DNA of 7,841 nt. Source: Myxococcales bacterium (GTDB lineage Bacteria; Myxococcota; Myxococcia; Myxococcales; Anaeromyxobacteraceae). A program made the translations under genes and the position numbers. The notes beneath the pieces are model-generated. The model did not search any database. It worked only from the letters and a program-made list of their open reading frames with translations, and was not told the DNA's origin. The stretch lies in NCBI GenBank assembly GCA_021784995.1, contig JAJYHA010000163.1, positions 1-7,841 on the forward strand, written 5' to 3'. Positions 6,186 to 7,841 of the stretch are shown here, in pieces (position 1 is the first letter of the stretch; every line of letters starts with the position of its first letter).

Positions 6186-6194
6186 CTTATAGCA
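6186..6194 (-). promoter_or_regulatory. Extended -10 element for purSQ
   Basis: Read on the minus strand, TGCTATAAG matches the extended -10 consensus TGNTATAAT except for its last base. It ends 10 bases before the purS ATG, so transcription would start about 3 to 6 bases upstream of the codon. There is no good -35 (GTGCGG at 17-base spacing), which extended -10 promoters do not require. Confidence 0.5.
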
Positions 6195-6198
6195 GAGG

Positions 6199-6227
6199 GC
6201 CGCCGGCGCCGCACCGCCGCCGGCGGC
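6199..6227 (-). terminator. 10-bp GC hairpin right after the exchanger stop
   Basis: GCCGCCGGCG (6199-6208) and CGCCGGCGGC (6218-6227) form a perfect 10-bp inverted repeat around a 9-base loop. On the minus strand it begins at the base immediately after the exchanger stop codon. No T-run follows, so it may act as a weak or Rho-assisted terminator, or stabilise the 3' end. It also covers the -35 region of the purS promoter. Confidence 0.5.
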
Positions 6228-7511
6228 TCACCGCCGCATGGCGGCCAGGGTGTGGCGCAGCGCCTCGCCCACGCGCAGCTCGCGCCCGTGCCGCGTCACC
6301 TCGGCCACCGAGAGGAAGACGTAGGCCCAGGCGACGGCCACGTGCGCCTCGATGGGCCCCACGTGGAGGCCGAACGACTCGGTCCCGAGGCGCGGCACGT
6401 CGATCGGCCCCTTGTAGAAGAACTGCAGGACGAAGAGCGCCAGCATGATGACGGCGTTCACCCGCGTGAAGCGGAACTTGAGCAGGCAGGCCACGCCGTA
6501 GAGGGTGGTGGCGAAGGAGAGGAAGATCTCCGTCCGGTGCAGCGGGTCCATCGGGATCCCCTCCGCGTGCCCCGCCGAGAGGGAGAAGGCGAGGGGGATC
6601 ATGGCCACCAGGGCCGTGTACTGGTTCACGGTGGAGCTCACCATGTTGAGGAGGGCCATGGGCGCCAGCTTCACCGTTCGTGACCAGTAGATCGCGGTCA
6701 CCTTCTCGGGGAACTCGGTCAGGAAGGGCGCCACCCACTGGACGAAGGCGAACTGGGAGACGCCGAGCGCCAGCGCCACCGACCGCATCGCCTCGAGGAA
6801 GGGGTGGGCCACCGCCCACATGACGGCGCCACCCAGGGCGAAGAGCCCGAGCATCGTCGCGCGCCGGACCCAGCGCCGCTCGATCTCGACGATCGCGCGC
6901 GGCGGCGCCAGCAGGTCCTCCTTGCCCTCCTCCTCCTCGGCCGGCAGCCGGTTGAGGAGCCACAGGTAGGCCACGAACGCGCCGCCCAGGACGGCGGAGT
7001 CGACGAGCCCCAGGCTGCCCTTCCAGACGAGCACGAGGTACCAGCTCGACGCGAAGAGCAGCGCCAGCACCTCGATCACGTGCTCCGGCCGGACCCGCAG
7101 CGCGTCGAGCGGCCGGCCGTGCTTCCGGCGGTGCGACCAGTCGGTGACGAAGAAGATGAGCGGCCAGCCGAACCCCGTCAGCAGGCGGTTGGAGCCGCTG
7201 GCGTTGGCGAAGACCAGGTCGACGTTCCCCGTCCGCCCGGCCTGCCAGGCGATCACCGCCTCCACCATGAACTCGGGGACGACCTGCAGGAGCGCGATGA
7301 AGGCCACCGCCAGCCCCTGCGACACGAAGAACTGGGCCGCCTCGGCGCCCCAGGAGATGAGGAGCGCGGCCGCGATCACCGCGGCGAAGCAGAGCGCCGC
7401 GGCCAGCCCCGGCGCGAACGGGTGCGCGTGGACGGCCCACGCGGAGGCCGCCGCGAACGCGGACATCCCCACCAGGAGGGCGACGGCTCCGCGCGAGCGA
7501 CGAGCGTCCAC
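6228..7511 (-). CDS. Cation exchanger of the CaCA superfamily (Na+/Ca2+ type), divergent
   Basis: The 427-residue inner-membrane protein has about ten hydrophobic segments in two halves joined by an acidic cytoplasmic loop with four consecutive Glu (192-195). Each half carries an alpha-repeat-like motif. The first is QVVPEFMVEAV with Glu80 followed by NASGSNRLLTG (103-113). The second is PFLTEFPEKVTAIYW with Glu269 followed by NMVSSTVNQYT (289-299). These match the P-E and G-S-N/S-S-T ion-binding signatures of sodium/calcium exchangers, but flanking residues are far from the usual TSLPE form. It therefore belongs to a remote branch, and the transported ion is uncertain. The start GTG 7511-7509 lies just before the first helix with a weak AGG upstream; ATG 7466-7464 is an alternative inside that helix. 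It is divergent from the DUF21 gene and upstream of purSQ. Confidence 0.85.
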   Translation of the reverse strand: MDARRSRGAVALLVGMSAFAAASAWAVHAHPFAPGLAAALCFAAVIAAALLISWGAEAAQFFVSQGLAVAFIALLQVVPEFMVEAVIAWQAGRTGNVDLVFANASGSNRLLTGFGWPLIFFVTDWSHRRKHGRPLDALRVRPEHVIEVLALLFASSWYLVLVWKGSLGLVDSAVLGGAFVAYLWLLNRLPAEEEEGKEDLLAPPRAIVEIERRWVRRATMLGLFALGGAVMWAVAHPFLEAMRSVALALGVSQFAFVQWVAPFLTEFPEKVTAIYWSRTVKLAPMALLNMVSSTVNQYTALVAMIPLAFSLSAGHAEGIPMDPLHRTEIFLSFATTLYGVACLLKFRFTRVNAVIMLALFVLQFFYKGPIDVPRLGTESFGLHVGPIEAHVAVAWAYVFLSVAEVTRHGRELRVGEALRHTLAAMRR

Positions 7512-7555
7512 GGTCGCCGACCTAGCACGCCGGCGGTCGCGCCGCCAGCGCGGCC

Positions 7556-7574
7556 GGAGGTGATACCTTCCTCC
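7556..7574 (+). promoter_or_regulatory. Long ribosome site that can pair with downstream CCTCC
   Basis: GGAGGTGAT (7556-7564) is a nine-base match to the anti-Shine-Dalgarno of 16S rRNA, far longer than others here. It ends 12 bases before the ATG, which is too far for an optimal site. GGAGG (7556-7560) is complementary to CCTCC (7570-7574), so the leader can fold and hide the site, or bring it closer to the start. The rest of 7512-7555 holds the divergent promoters; none is clear. Confidence 0.4.
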
Positions 7575-7576
7575 CC

Positions 7577-7841
7577 ATGGTGCCGGAGGGCGACGGCCGC
7601 GTGCTGGAGCTGGCGCTCGCCGCCTGCGGCCTGCTGGCCCTGCGCGGCGTGGTGGCGGCGCTCGAGGCGGCGCTCGTCTCGGTGGGGCTGGCGCGCGCCC
7701 GCGCCCTCGCGACCGACCAGCCCCGCTCCCGCCGGCGGCGGGCGCTGGTGTCGCTGCTGGAGGATCCCGAGACCACCGCGGCGCTGGTGCGGTTCGCCGA
7801 CTCGGTGGCGGCGCTCGGGGCGGGGGTGCTGGCCGGGGTGG
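7577..7841 (+). CDS. CNNM/DUF21 (CorC/HlyC-type) membrane protein, N-terminal part
   Basis: The frame opens at ATG 7577 and gives 88 residues before the window ends. It begins with a hydrophobic helix (about 9-29), followed by EAALVSVGLARARAL (30-44), a basic stretch RSRRRRA (50-56), the LLEDPETTAALVRFAD segment (60-75), and the start of a second helix. This order (helix, E-A-A-L-V-S, R-A-R-A-L, basic turn, L-L-x-D-P-E-T-T) is the pattern of the DUF21 transmembrane domain, usually followed by CBS pairs and a CorC/HlyC domain in magnesium or cobalt transport and tolerance proteins. Those later domains lie outside the window, so the full architecture is unknown. It is divergent from the cation exchanger with 65 bases between starts. 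Confidence 0.8.
   Translation, partial: MVPEGDGRVLELALAACGLLALRGVVAALEAALVSVGLARARALATDQPRSRRRRALVSLLEDPETTAALVRFADSVAALGAGVLAGV

Overview
This is a strongly GC-rich window whose genes use G or C at almost every third codon position. That composition, the densely packed operons, a Tat-type TldD and a possible sigma-54-style control region suggest a myxobacterium, most likely Anaeromyxobacter-like. This assignment is inferred from composition and gene style, not from a database match.

Layout. Positions 1-281 (minus) hold the N-terminal third of an alpha/beta hydrolase, cut by the window edge at its nucleophile serine. A 158-base divergent region separates it from tldD (440-1996) and tldE/pmbA (2026-3354). 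These encode the two halves of the TldD/TldE metalloprotease; TldD carries a twin-arginine-like N-terminus and TldE has no signal. The 296-base gap at 3355-3650 has no gene but is rich in inverted repeats. It holds a 56-base compound palindrome, six copies of one heptamer, and a weak sigma-54-like element. It leads into a two-gene operon: a 24-residue single-helix membrane microprotein (3651-3725) and a 123-residue membrane protein of unknown function (3738-4109).

From 4114 to 7511 all genes lie on the minus strand. In transcription order they are a divergent CaCA-type cation exchanger (7511-6228), purS and purQ (6175-5265, overlapping by ATGA), a COG2945-like alpha/beta hydrolase (5222-4590), and a small all-helical protein coupled to it by a GTGA overlap (4593-4114). 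A 10-bp GC hairpin follows the exchanger stop. A second, promoter-like signal sits almost on top of the purS start, so purSQ probably forms a separate, near-leaderless unit. Divergent from the exchanger, the first 88 residues of a CNNM/DUF21 (CorC/HlyC-type) membrane protein run off the right edge.

Most genes are ordinary housekeeping or accessory functions. The least explained stretch is 3355-4109, where repeat-rich regulatory-looking DNA sits upstream of two unrecognised small membrane proteins. It is the best candidate for something undescribed, but the evidence is pattern-based only.
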